From the NCBI GenBank assembly GCA_965261195.1, contig OZ253455.1, positions 992,001 through 1,056,000 of the forward strand: a stretch of DNA of 64,000 nt, written 5' to 3'. Every line of letters starts with the position of its first letter. Within the stretch, counting starts at the first letter, position 1. The notes beneath the pieces were generated by a model. The model was not told where the DNA came from. It was given only the letters and a program-made list of their open reading frames with translations, and made no database searches. Both the position numbers and the translations under genes were made by a program. The DNA comes from Bin87 sp965261195 (GTDB taxonomy: Bacteria; Chloroflexota; Dehalococcoidia; Lucifugimonadales; UBA3495). This document shows positions 25,701-34,255 of the stretch, piece by piece.

Positions 25701-25948
25701 GCGCGCGTGCCCACTTTGTCAAACCAAACCGGCCTCCTGTCACGGCGAGGGGCGGATCCACTCTGTCATTGCGAGGAACGCCGCGACGTGGCAATCTCCT
25801 CTACTGTCATTGCGAGCGCAGCGTGGCAATCTCCTCTACTGTCATTGCGAGCGCAGCGTGGCAATCTCGTCGCCGTAGCAATGGCGGTTCGCCGGCGTGC
25901 GCTCAACCTCAACGAGATTGCCAAGTCGCGGCGTTCCTCGCAATGACA
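25701..25948. repeat. MITE-like inverted repeat, copy 4, with internal triplication
   Basis: Starts GCGCGTGCCCACTTTGTC and ends CTCGCAATGACA. The TCATTGCGAG...GCAATCTC arm is present three times in tandem (about 25767, 25807 and 25841), joined by CTCTACTG, before the usual spacer and a single right arm. Array growth by unequal crossover or nested insertion is likely. The rest of the gap to relA (25949-26098) shows nothing clear. Confidence 0.8.
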
Positions 25949-26098
25949 TTCAAGGACGATAGAAGAGTGCCTACTCTGCGGCGCAATGGCTAGACATCGC
26001 TGCAACGAGTGCGTATCATCTTGCCATAGGTCGTTAGCAGGTTATCAGCGTGGCAACGCGCCCAGGGGTAAGGGGGCAGTTGCTCGAGGAAGGCGTCG

Positions 26099-28324
26099 AT
26101 GGTCGCAGTCGTGAGCGACTCCACGAGTCTCATCGCCCGCGTGTCCGAATATGTGGATGAACCGTTCCAGTTGGACCGGATTCAGGATGCCTACGGGTTT
26201 GCCGGCGAATGCCACGACGGGCAAATGCGAATTTCCGGCGACCCTTACATCGTCCACCCGCTCGCCGCCGCAACCATCCTGGCCGACCTGCATCTCGATC
26301 CCGACACCATCATCGCCGCCCTGCTGCACGACGTGGTGGAAGACTGCGGCGTTACGGTGGCGGCCCTTGACCAACGGTTTGGCCCGGACGTGGCGCGCCT
26401 GGTTGACGGCGTAACCAAACTGACGCGTGTCGATTACCGACCGCCCGATGTTAACGGCAATAGCGCCACCGACGCGGAAAACCTGTACGCCGAAAGCCTG
26501 CGCAAGATGCTGGTGGCCATGGCCGAGGACATCCGCGTGGTGCTCATCAAGCTGGCCGACCGGCTGCACAATATGCAGACGCTGGACGCCCTGCCCGCCG
26601 ACAAACGGGTCCGCATTGCCCAGGAAACGCTGGACGTTTACTCGCCGCTGGCCCATCGCCTGGGCATTTGGGAACTGAAGTGGCAGCTGGATGACCTGGC
26701 CTTCCGACACCTGAACGAGTCCGCCTACCGGGAGATCTCACGGATGCTGGCGGCCCGCCGCTCCCAGCGTGAGGCATACGTCGAGGAGGTGGCGGCGCAT
26801 CTGCGGGATGAACTCGCCGCCAACGACCTGCCGGCCGAGGTCAACGGGCGACCCAAGGGCATCTATTCCATCCACAACAAAATCGAAAAATACGCCGCTG
26901 CGGGGAAAGAGCTCGGCGATATTTACGACCTGTACGCCCTGCGGGTCATCGTCGACGACGTGGCCGATTGCTATAAGGCCCTCGGTATTGCCCATCGTAT
27001 GTGGAGTCCAATGCCGGGGCAGTTCGACGACTACATCGCCACGCCCAAGCAGAACCTGTACCAGTCGCTGCACACCACGGTAATCTGCGACGGCGGCCAC
27101 CCGCTGGAAGTGCAAATCAAAACCCACGAGATGCACCGTATCGCGGAGTACGGGGTGGCGGCGCACTGGCGGTACAAGGAAGGGGCTGGACCCAACGGCA
27201 GCAAGGGTCGGTTTGAAGAGCGCATGACCTGGCTGCGGCAACTGCTGGAATGGCAGCGGGAGACTCCCGACACCACCGAGTTCCTGGAATCGGTGCGGGA
27301 AGACCTGTTCCACGACCAGGTGTTCGTCTACACACCCAAGGGCGACATCATGGAGTTGGCCGCCGGCGCGACGCCCATCGACTTTGCGTACAAGATTCAC
27401 ACCGACCTGGGCCACCGCATCTCCGGCGCCAAGGTGAACGGCCGCCTGGTATCGCTGGACACGCCGCTGCAAAATGGCGATACGGTGGAAGTGGTGGCCG
27501 GCAAAACCGGCCGCGGCCCATCGCCCGACTGGTTGAATGCCTCGCGCGGCTACGTGGCCACCAACAGCGCGCGGCAGCGGATCCGGTCATGGTTCAACCG
27601 GCAGGCGCGCAGCGCAAACATCAATCGCGGCCGGGAGTTGCTGCGCCGTGAGCTGCACCGCATGGGTCTGAAAATCAGCGACCGCGAAGTCGTGGCGCTG
27701 TGTCGCTTCGACACCATGGAAGACCTGCTGGCGGCGCTCGGTTCCGGCGAACTCAGCGACGCAGCCCTGTCCAACCGCCTGACCCAGCTGCGGGCCGATG
27801 AGGTCGCCGAGGCCGCCTGGATGCCCAAGACTAAAGGGCCGGTGCCCCTGGACAGCCCATCGTCGGGCATAATGGTGCTGGGCGTCGGCGACCTGCTGAC
27901 TCGCATCGCCGATTGCTGCCGGCCCATTCAGGGCGACGCCATCATTGGGTTCGTAACCCGTTCCCGCGGCGTCAGCGTCCACAAAACCGAGTGCATGAAC
28001 GTGTTCAACGAGGACGAAAAGGAAAGATTGGTGCCGGTGTCCTGGGGCGAAAAGCGGGAGCTTTACCCGGTGCGTCTGCGTATCGAAGCCATCGACCGGG
28101 TGGGTCTGCTGCGCGACGTTACCACCAAACTATCGGAAGATAAAATCAACATCGCCTGGGTGGTAACCCGCGAGAACGACGATGCCACCGTCAGCATGGA
28201 GTTGACCATCCACATCGGCAGCCTGGCCGAACTCAACCGCGTTTTCTCCCGCGTTGAAGGCATCCGGGGCGTAACCTCCGCCAACCGTGTCACCAGCAGC
28301 CCGCTGCGCCAAACCACCAGCTAG
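26099..28324 (+). CDS. relA: Bifunctional (p)ppGpp synthetase/hydrolase (RelA/SpoT)
   Basis: Long RSH protein, 741 residues, the stringent-response alarmone enzyme. The HD hydrolase domain has ISGDPYIVHPLAAATILADL and LLHDVVED (His77, Asp78), with the later DRLHNMQTLDAL, so hydrolase residues are present. Synthetase domain: GRPKGIYSIHNKIEKY, IYDLYALRVIVDDVADCY, DYIATPKQNLYQSLHTTV. Then TGS (VFVYTPKGDIMELAAGATPI), the helical and zinc-finger-like region with ADCCRPIQGDAIIGFVTR, and a C-terminal ACT domain (RLRIEAIDRVGLLRDVTTKL). GGAAGG sits just before the ATG. Single-gene unit. Confidence 0.96.
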   Translation: MVAVVSDSTSLIARVSEYVDEPFQLDRIQDAYGFAGECHDGQMRISGDPYIVHPLAAATILADLHLDPDTIIAALLHDVVEDCGVTVAALDQRFGPDVARLVDGVTKLTRVDYRPPDVNGNSATDAENLYAESLRKMLVAMAEDIRVVLIKLADRLHNMQTLDALPADKRVRIAQETLDVYSPLAHRLGIWELKWQLDDLAFRHLNESAYREISRMLAARRSQREAYVEEVAAHLRDELAANDLPAEVNGRPKGIYSIHNKIEKYAAAGKELGDIYDLYALRVIVDDVADCYKALGIAHRMWSPMPGQFDDYIATPKQNLYQSLHTTVICDGGHPLEVQIKTHEMHRIAEYGVAAHWRYKEGAGPNGSKGRFEERMTWLRQLLEWQRETPDTTEFLESVREDLFHDQVFVYTPKGDIMELAAGATPIDFAYKIHTDLGHRISGAKVNGRLVSLDTPLQNGDTVEVVAGKTGRGPSPDWLNASRGYVATNSARQRIRSWFNRQARSANINRGRELLRRELHRMGLKISDREVVALCRFDTMEDLLAALGSGELSDAALSNRLTQLRADEVAEAAWMPKTKGPVPLDSPSSGIMVLGVGDLLTRIADCCRPIQGDAIIGFVTRSRGVSVHKTECMNVFNEDEKERLVPVSWGEKRELYPVRLRIEAIDRVGLLRDVTTKLSEDKINIAWVVTRENDDATVSMELTIHIGSLAELNRVFSRVEGIRGVTSANRVTSSPLRQTTS

Positions 28325-28378
28325 CGGCCGCCGGTTCCCACAAACCCCGTTTCAAATTCTTGTTTATCAGAATCGGCG

Positions 28379-28777
28379 CTACAATCTCTGCACCCTGGGA
28401 AGGGATGCCATCCTCCGGTCAAGGGTGAGAGTCTCCAAACCGGCCCTTGAATAATCGTCGGCAATCAACCTGTCGAAAAGCCCGGGGCCGCCGCGGGATT
28501 GGAGCGACAAAATGACCGATTGCCCGTTCAGTGGGGCGACGAGGCCGCTGGTCAGAACGTCAATCAGCACCGTGCGGGCATCGGAATCCGATACCCCATA
28601 ATGATGTTGCAGGGCGACGTATGCTTCACCGACAACTTGGTTTGAAGCAAAGATTTCGGAGCCCTGGTCCTCGACCAAGCTGCGCAGGGCTTCGATGCAG
28701 TGCCGGAAATCTCGATCAGGCTCTCCCGTGGCCAGTCTCACCAAGACCGAAGTATCAATCCCGAAGGGCTGGGTCAT
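28379..28777 (-). CDS. vapC: PIN-domain toxin, VapC-like
   Basis: 132 residues from the ATG at 28777. PIN fold: the N-terminal GIDTSVLVRLATGE holds the first catalytic Asp, the middle NQVVGEAYVAL holds the Glu, and the C-terminal LFDRLIADDYSRAG and TLDRRMASL give the remaining acids. It is expected to be a Mg-dependent RNase, commonly a tRNA cutter. The gene overlaps the end of the AbrB-type antitoxin gene by 23 bases in the same direction, the standard toxin-antitoxin layout. Confidence 0.85.
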   Translation of the reverse strand: MTQPFGIDTSVLVRLATGEPDRDFRHCIEALRSLVEDQGSEIFASNQVVGEAYVALQHHYGVSDSDARTVLIDVLTSGLVAPLNGQSVILSLQSRGGPGLFDRLIADDYSRAGLETLTLDRRMASLPRVQRL

Positions 28778-28997
28778 AGGGCTGCTCCCGGAACTTGCGG
28801 ATGTCGAAAGGAGGCCGTTCGGGAGGTATCTTGCCACGCAGGGTTCCCAACCGCGAATAATCTATGCGCCTGGGGCGGATCAAATAACCGTCCGGACTTT
28901 CAGTAAGTTCCAATTGGTCGCCGGGCTTCACGCCCATGGCGTCAAGGACGCGGGCTGGGAAAGTGACCTGCCGCTTGGAAGTGATTTTAACGATCAT
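28755..28997 (-). CDS. vapB: AbrB/SpoVT-type antitoxin, VapB-like
   Basis: 80 residues. The N-terminal swapped-hairpin DNA-binding domain is clear (VKITSKRQVTFPARVLDAMG, then KPGDQLELTES). The C-terminal ~30 residues (RGKIPPERPPFDIRKFREQP) would wrap the toxin. It is the first gene of the pair and probably autorepresses the module. The stretch between 28998 and the DASS gene carries no other gene. Confidence 0.88.
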   Translation of the reverse strand: MIVKITSKRQVTFPARVLDAMGVKPGDQLELTESPDGYLIRPRRIDYSRLGTLRGKIPPERPPFDIRKFREQPYDPALRD

Positions 28998-29162
28998 AGC
29001 AACTCCTTACTGCAACCATAATGACCGTAAGGTTGCTGTGTCAAGGGACGATGGTTTGGGAAAGAACATCCGAGCGGCGGCTCCCGGGCCGGTTGCCAGG
29101 CTATGGGTACACCGCCAAAGTCGGTTTGGCCTCATGGCAGACTGTGTTATTGTGGCCCGGTT

Positions 29163-30596
29163 ATGGCTAGCGAGGTAACCGGCCCGTCATCATTCATGCA
29201 GCGGGCGATCCCCAACCGCAAGGCGGCGCTGAAACTTGGGGCGGCGGCAGTCGTATTCCTCGGCATCCTGCTGATGCCCACGCCGGCCGGATTGACCGGC
29301 GAGGGTCAGCGGGCGCTGGCGGTGATGACGCTGGCAGTGGTGCTGTGGGCCACCGAGGCAATACCCATCTCAGTGGCCGGCATCGCCGGTGTTGTCCTGC
29401 TGGTGCTGGTTGGGGCTGTTGCCGACGTCGGGGCGGCGTTGTACGGATTCTCACAGCCGGTGGCCTACTTTCTGATCGGCATCCTGACCCTGGGCCTGGC
29501 GGTGCAGTATTCGGGACTGGCCGAGCGGATGGCAACCTTTCTGATCCGCGGCGCGGTGGGCAGCCCCCGCTTTCTCTACGTGCAGATGCTGTTCTCCTTC
29601 GCCGTCCTCACCTTTGCCCTGCCCTCGGCCAGCACCAGGGGCGCGATCATGGTGCACGTTTACGAGCAGGTGCTGGCCCACTGGAACATAGCGCAGGAAC
29701 ACCCTTTTCACAGAGCCCTGATGATGGCAATGGGCAGCCTGAACCGATTGGGCTCGACCGCCCTGCTGGCCGGCGGCATCACCCCGGTGGTGGCATCGGG
29801 GTTGCTGGGAGACTTCTCCTGGACCCAGTGGTTCCTGCTGATGAGTGTGCCCTTCTACGCCAATCTGTTGGTCGGCGGAACCATTCTGTACGTATTCTAC
29901 CGGTCGGGATTCAGGCTGGAGGGCATCGCCGGCGCCGCCGACCTGTCAACCGGGCCGATCCGGGGCGTGGAAATCAAAGCCGCCGTAATCGTGATGGTAA
30001 CTGCCTTGCTGTGGTTCACCGACTTTGCCCATGGACTGCATCCGGCGGTGCCGGCGCTGATTGCGCTGACCGTCATCCTGATGCCGCGCCTCGGTATCCT
30101 GAGCTGGCAGTATTTTGAGCAGAACCTGGGCTGGACGAATTTCTTCGTTATCGCCACGTCGCTGTCGTTGGCCCACGCGCTGGTCACCAGCGGAGCCGCC
30201 GCCTGGTTCTCCCAGACCCTGGTGAGCGGGGCCACGCAGTTTCAATCCCAGCCGCTGCTCGTGCTGCTGGCGCTCTGTGTTTGCTTCGCGCTGGTGCGGG
30301 CGCTGCTGCCCAACATCGCCGGTTACCTGGCGTTGGCGATACCCGTGGCAATGGCCACCGGCGAATCGCTGGGGCTAAACCCGCTGGTGTGCGGCATGGC
30401 CGCCGTGGTGGTGGGAGATTCGGTCGTGTACTACGCCGCCGGCGGAACCTCGGGGGTGTTCATCTTCAATCGGGCCAAGATACCCAACCCGGAGATATTC
30501 CGGTTCGGCCTGACCATGACCGTGGTGGCGATCGCCGTGCTGTTCGCGCTGGTGGTGCCGTACTGGAATTTGGTGGGCCAGCCGCTGACGCCGTAG
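29163..30596 (+). CDS. DASS/SLC13-family anion transporter
   Basis: 477 residues, a hydrophobic membrane protein with about a dozen predicted segments. The N-terminal LTGEGQRALAVMTLAVVLWATEAIPISVAG is the classic SLC13/CitT/ArsB-superfamily signature. PSASTRGAIMVHVYEQVL and ALLAGGITPVVASGLLG match the two hairpin and substrate-binding regions. It imports di/tricarboxylates, sulfate or phosphate with Na+ in characterised relatives; the substrate here is undetermined. ATG at 29163 or 29196 are both possible. The last 166 bases are antisense to the SNase gene. Confidence 0.85.
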   Translation: MASEVTGPSSFMQRAIPNRKAALKLGAAAVVFLGILLMPTPAGLTGEGQRALAVMTLAVVLWATEAIPISVAGIAGVVLLVLVGAVADVGAALYGFSQPVAYFLIGILTLGLAVQYSGLAERMATFLIRGAVGSPRFLYVQMLFSFAVLTFALPSASTRGAIMVHVYEQVLAHWNIAQEHPFHRALMMAMGSLNRLGSTALLAGGITPVVASGLLGDFSWTQWFLLMSVPFYANLLVGGTILYVFYRSGFRLEGIAGAADLSTGPIRGVEIKAAVIVMVTALLWFTDFAHGLHPAVPALIALTVILMPRLGILSWQYFEQNLGWTNFFVIATSLSLAHALVTSGAAAWFSQTLVSGATQFQSQPLLVLLALCVCFALVRALLPNIAGYLALAIPVAMATGESLGLNPLVCGMAAVVVGDSVVYYAAGGTSGVFIFNRAKIPNPEIFRFGLTMTVVAIAVLFALVVPYWNLVGQPLTP

Positions 30597-31147
30597 CCGA
30601 ACAGTTCGAGGGCCAGCAACAGCCCGGCCAAAGCGGTTGCCACGATTACGACAATCAGGCACCAGATGGCGAACCGACGCAGCCGGCGACGCCGCCGGCG
30701 GGCCTGTCGGATGTCGGCTCGGTAATCCCAGGGCCGCCGCGAACCACGCTGATCTCGCCAGACGCCGCGACGTTGCGATTTAGCTTCCGCTTCGGCTTCC
30801 GGGAAACCCAACTCGCGACCACCATAGCGGCGATACCAGTAGGCCAGGCCGGAGCGCACCATCATCAGGTTTATGGACTGCTGCCGTCCGCGCCGGGACC
30901 GATAGAGCAACCCAACCCGGCGTCCGTAGCGGTCGGTGGCAATTTCCTCCATCCGTATCCCGCCGCGACGCACCAGCGATGTCAATTGGCTGTGGGCTTC
31001 CCGGCCGTAGGGCTGGGCCAGTTCGGGGGCGTCGATGGCGTAGAGACGCACCGGGAACGGGCGGCGCATAAAGCCGCAGAGGCCGCCGTATTTTACTTCC
31101 AGAGAGTCGCCATCAACCACCCGTTGTATCTTGACCTTGCGCGCCAT
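30431..31147 (-). CDS. Staphylococcal nuclease-like (SNase) protein with C-terminal membrane segment
   Basis: 238 residues. The SNase OB-fold is clear: KIQRVVDGDSLEVKYGG, VRLYAIDAPELAQPYGREA (catalytic Asp and Arg region), ATDRYGRRVGLLY, MVRSGLAYWYRRYGG, SQRRGVW. A highly basic stretch (RQARRRRRRLRRFA) then precedes a hydrophobic helix (IWCLIVVIVATALAGLLLAL). The domain order would leave the nuclease N-terminal to a single membrane anchor. The last ~55 codons lie antisense to the DASS transporter. The start is 7 bases after the stop of the extended rhodanese frame, so the two look co-transcribed and coupled. Confidence 0.85.
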   Translation of the reverse strand: MARKVKIQRVVDGDSLEVKYGGLCGFMRRPFPVRLYAIDAPELAQPYGREAHSQLTSLVRRGGIRMEEIATDRYGRRVGLLYRSRRGRQQSINLMMVRSGLAYWYRRYGGRELGFPEAEAEAKSQRRGVWRDQRGSRRPWDYRADIRQARRRRRRLRRFAIWCLIVVIVATALAGLLLALELFGYGVSGWPTKFQYGTTSANSTAIATTVMVRPNRNISGLGILARLKMNTPEVPPAA

Positions 31148-31154
31148 CAGCGGG

Positions 31155-31991
31155 CTAAACGGTCAGCGGCGTGTCTTCCCGGTTGGCCCACTCGCTCATT
31201 GATGCGTCGTAATTCCTGGCGTTCTCAAAACCGACCAGCCGGAGTACAAAGTTGCCGTGCGCCGCACGGATGCCGGCCTGTCAATACGAGTAGGCGGTCT
31301 GGTCGGGCGTGATGCCGTGGTCGGCGAGAATGCGGCGAATCTCGGCGGCCGGCTTGAACATATGGGTATTCCGGTCGACCAGATGGAACCATTCCAGATG
31401 GACTGCGCCGGGTACGTGGCCCACGCGTTGGTTGCGGTAGTTCTCGGCGGTGCCATCCCATTCCGCGTCGCTGCGAACATCCCACACCACCACGTTGTCC
31501 AGCGTGCAGGCGGCCTTCAGCTCGTCGCCGGTAGCGATGAGCGACTGGTCGGCCCGTGGGGTGAAGGTGACCGACCCGGCCGGCCGGGCCCGGTCGAAAC
31601 TGACGGTCTGGCCGGCGGCCACCCAGCGACGCCAGCCGCCGTTGAGCGCCATTACGTTGCGATGCCCGTAGTAGTTGAAAACCCACCACATTCGCGCCGC
31701 GGTCAGCCCCTGGGCATGGTCATAGACAACCACGGTGGTGTCATCGCCGACGCCCATGCCCTCGGCCATCGCTTTGAACTGGTCGGGCGTCATTACGTGC
31801 TGGCGGCTGGTGTCCGGGTTTTTGGCCCAGTTGTCGGGGACGACCACGGCGCCGGGGATGTGTCCCCGCTGCCAGGCGTCATTGTTATTGCAGTCCAGGA
31901 TGACCACGTTGGGGTCATCGAGGTGGGCGGCGACCCATTCCGGGTCAGTCAGATATTCGGGGTGAGCGTAAGTGTCGGCGGAGGTGGTCAT
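31155..31991 (-). CDS. sseA: Two-domain rhodanese (3-mercaptopyruvate/thiosulfate sulfurtransferase) with in-frame TGA at the catalytic Cys: candidate selenoprotein
   Basis: A simple reading stops at the TGA at 31281-31283 after 236 residues, but the frame continues without lesion to TAG at 31155. This gives 278 residues, the usual SseA length. The N-terminal inactive rhodanese domain has VVILDCNNNDAWQRGHIPGA and the second has VVVWDVRSDAEWDG...GHVPGAVHLEW. The catalytic loop should read YC-QAGIRAAH; here the Cys codon is TGA. The following residues (QAGIRAAHGNFVLRLVGFEN, then YDASMSEWANREDTPL) are strongly family-like. A hairpin begins 12 nt after the TGA (see the separate entry). The extended stop lies 7 bases before the SNase ATG. 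Selenocysteine insertion is the best explanation; a nonsense mutation or sequencing error is the alternative. No sel genes are in the window. Confidence 0.85.
31255..31269 (-). promoter_or_regulatory. Candidate bacterial SECIS hairpin
   Basis: On the minus strand, counting the U of the UGA as base 1, bases 15-20 (CCGTGC) pair perfectly with 24-29 (GCACGG) around a 3-base loop GGC. The apical loop thus lies about 20 bases after the UGA and starts with G, as expected for bacterial SECIS elements. An outer helix (CAG-G-CCGG with CCGGCTG, bases 4-11 and 43-49) could extend it. Confidence 0.6.
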
Positions 31992-32060
31992 GCGGTCGCT
32001 CCTGCAATCGGTTGGCAGGATTGTAGGCGTCCGCAGACCACCCGGTCAACGCCGTGGGTG

Positions 32061-32187
32061 TCACTCTTCGCAAATGACCTGCTGCTCCATTGCCATCATC
32101 TCCGGCGTAATCTCGTCAATCCGGTGGACTTCCCGGCCGTGCGCTGACGCCACCGCCATCAGATCTGCCAGAGTTTCGCCCCGGGCA
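32061..32187 (-). pseudogene. C-terminal gene fragment next to a repeat
   Basis: The last ~40 codons of a minus-strand frame (GETLADLMAVASAHGREVHR, then IDEITPEMMAMEQQVICEE) look protein-like, while everything upstream is MITE-like repeat sequence. This resembles the tail of a gene whose front was replaced by repeat insertion. I do not recognise the family. The 31992-32410 gap otherwise holds only the repeat. Confidence 0.3.
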
Positions 32188-32307
32188 GCGATGTGGCAAT
32201 CTCGATGAGGTTGAACACACGTCGGCGAACCGCCGTTGCTACAGCGACGAGATTGCCAACCCCCGCATTGAGTACGGGGTCGCAATGACAAAGTGGGTAC
32301 GCACGAG
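32188..32307. repeat. MITE-like inverted repeat, copy 5
   Basis: The left end is truncated (GGGCAGCGATGTGGCAATCTCG). The spacer GAGGTTGAACACACGTCGGCG is shared with the copy at 40.2 kb. The right end is complete, GTCGCAATGACAAAGTGGGT and ACGCACGAG. Confidence 0.75.
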
Positions 32308-32410
32308 ACGGTATACGATGTTGACAATTGCCGGGTGCGACCCCGTCAGCGGACGGGTTACAATTAGCGGGCTACGATGCCAACATTAGCCGGACGACCG
32401 CTACGGTGCC

Positions 32411-33517
32411 GTGAAAACCATGATTCAGCCGTCGGTGCGCCACATAATTCATGCCGACCTCGACGCCTTTTACGCCGCGGTTGAACAGCTGGATAATCCG
32501 GAACTGCGGGGCAAACCGGTGCTGGTGGGCGGCCGTCCGGACGGGCGCGGTGTGGTTGCCACCGCCTCATACGAGGCCCGCCAGTTTGGCGTCCACTCGG
32601 CGATGCCCATGGCCACCGCCGTGCGCCATTGCCCCGACGGTATCATCGTGCGACCTCGGTTCGACCGCTACCGGGAAATGTCGGTGCAAGTCATGGGCGT
32701 ATTCCGCTCCGTAACCGACACCATCGAGCCGCAATCCCTGGATGAAGCCTATCTGGACATCACCGCCGCTGCCGATGACCGCTCACCAATCGCCGTTGCC
32801 ATCGACATCAAAACCAGGGTGGCCGCCGAAACCGGCCTGACCGTATCGGTGGGCCTGGCCACCGGGAAATGCGTCGCCAAAATCGCGTCTGACTTGCAAA
32901 AGCCGGACGGCCTGGTGGTGGTGCCCGACGGTGCGGAAGCCGAATTTCTGGCCCCGCTTGCGGTCGGTAAACTGGCGGGCATCGGCCCGAAATCCGCCGC
33001 GCGGCTGCTGGCCGACGGAGTACACACGATTGGCGACCTGGCCGGGATGCCCGAACCCTGGTTCACCCGCCGGTTCGGAAAGCGTGGTGCCAGCATCCGC
33101 GACCACGCCCGCGGCATCGACCACAGTCCGGTGCAGACGGTGCGGGAAACTAAATCGGTGAGCAGCGAAACGACCTTCCCTGAAGACATCGGCTCTGCCG
33201 AAGCACTGCGCCCAGTGATTGACCGCCTTTCGAGCAGCGTCGCCAGTGCGTTGCTGCGAAAATCCCTGACCGGACGCACCGTTACGGTAAAGCTGCGTCT
33301 GTCCGATTTCACCACGTTTACGCGCCAAATGACCCTGCCCACTTCCATCAACGACAATTCAACGATTGGCGCCACGGCGTGGGCGTTGCTGGAGCGGGAA
33401 CTGGCGCCGGCGCGGACGTTCCGCTTGCTGGGTGTCGGCGTTTCCGGTTTCACCGACGGCGCAGAAAAGGATGCTACGATAGAACTTCCAGTCAGACAAC
33501 AGCGGTTGAACTTGTAG
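32411..33517 (+). CDS. dinB: DNA polymerase IV (Y-family)
   Basis: Translesion DNA polymerase, 368 residues from the GTG at 32411; the ATG at 32420 is equally possible. Catalytic acids are in HADLDAFYAAVEQ (first Asp pair) and in PQSLDEAYLDIT (Asp-Glu). The steric-gate and fingers motif is RGVVATASYEARQFGVHSAMP. The helix-hairpin-helix is KLAGIGPKSAARLLADGVHT. The little-finger domain is present (ETTFPEDIG; TVTVKLRLSDFTTFTRQ). The C-terminus lacks an obvious QLxLF-type clamp motif (it ends QQRLNL). No LexA box noticed upstream. The Uma2 gene follows 10 bases on. Confidence 0.95.
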   Translation: MKTMIQPSVRHIIHADLDAFYAAVEQLDNPELRGKPVLVGGRPDGRGVVATASYEARQFGVHSAMPMATAVRHCPDGIIVRPRFDRYREMSVQVMGVFRSVTDTIEPQSLDEAYLDITAAADDRSPIAVAIDIKTRVAAETGLTVSVGLATGKCVAKIASDLQKPDGLVVVPDGAEAEFLAPLAVGKLAGIGPKSAARLLADGVHTIGDLAGMPEPWFTRRFGKRGASIRDHARGIDHSPVQTVRETKSVSSETTFPEDIGSAEALRPVIDRLSSSVASALLRKSLTGRTVTVKLRLSDFTTFTRQMTLPTSINDNSTIGATAWALLERELAPARTFRLLGVGVSGFTDGAEKDATIELPVRQQRLNL

Positions 33518-33527
33518 GAGACTGACT

Positions 33528-34235
33528 ATGACCACCGCAAACCCCAAACCCCAACAGGCTCCTGAACAGTGGAAACCCTACCCTGCATTGGAGCGTGAAC
33601 CCAAAGACATGGAACAGTTGCCGCCCATTCTCGACATCCTGACGAAGCTATGTTCAATACTGACTCCTGGATACCATTACCCCTATCATCCCAGCATCCT
33701 CATTGGCGGCGAAATCCCCATTTATTACGGTGCCCCTGACCCCATAACCAACCGGACACCCCACCTGATCCCGGACTGCCTGGTCGCCCTTGCTGTGGAC
33801 AGTAACGCAATCCGACGCCGGGTAGGTTACGACCCCCGGCAAGTCGGCAAGCCGCCGGACTTCGTCATTGAAGTCGCCTCGCCAAGTACCCGCCTCAACG
33901 ACTCCACGCGTAAAAGAGACGTTTACCAACAACTAGGCATCACCGAATACTGGCGTCTTGACCCCACCGGCGGGAGCCTCTACGGACAGGCTGTCATTGG
34001 AGAGCGTCTGGTCAACGGCCAGTACGAACAATTCCAGTTGCTGGAATATCCCAACGGTGCGGTAGGTTCCACCAGCTCGGTCCTGAACCTGAACTTCCGG
34101 TGGAAAGCCGGGCGTTTCTCCATCCATAACCCTATGACAGGCGAGGAATACGAGCATCCCAGCCAGAGCGCGCAGCGCCTCCGGCAAGAAGTCGAGCGCT
34201 TGCGGGAAGAGAACCGCCGCCTGCGCGACGAGTAG
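33528..34235 (+). CDS. Uma2-family protein with C-terminal coiled coil
   Basis: 235 residues. The Uma2 core is recognisable: LIPDCLVALAVD, then PPDFVIEVASPSTRLND (conserved Glu-containing strand), then KRDVYQQLGITEYWRLDPTG. It is only distantly like the pair at 15.7-17.1 kb. The C-terminal segment SAQRLRQEVERLREENRRLR is a short leucine-zipper-like coiled coil, common in cyanobacterial and Chloroflexota Uma2 proteins. GTAGGAG precedes the ATG. It follows dinB closely and may be co-transcribed. Biological role unsettled. Confidence 0.88.
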   Translation: MTTANPKPQQAPEQWKPYPALEREPKDMEQLPPILDILTKLCSILTPGYHYPYHPSILIGGEIPIYYGAPDPITNRTPHLIPDCLVALAVDSNAIRRRVGYDPRQVGKPPDFVIEVASPSTRLNDSTRKRDVYQQLGITEYWRLDPTGGSLYGQAVIGERLVNGQYEQFQLLEYPNGAVGSTSSVLNLNFRWKAGRFSIHNPMTGEEYEHPSQSAQRLRQEVERLREENRRLRDE

Positions 34236-34255
34236 CCGGCGCCAAAGCCCCTCCC

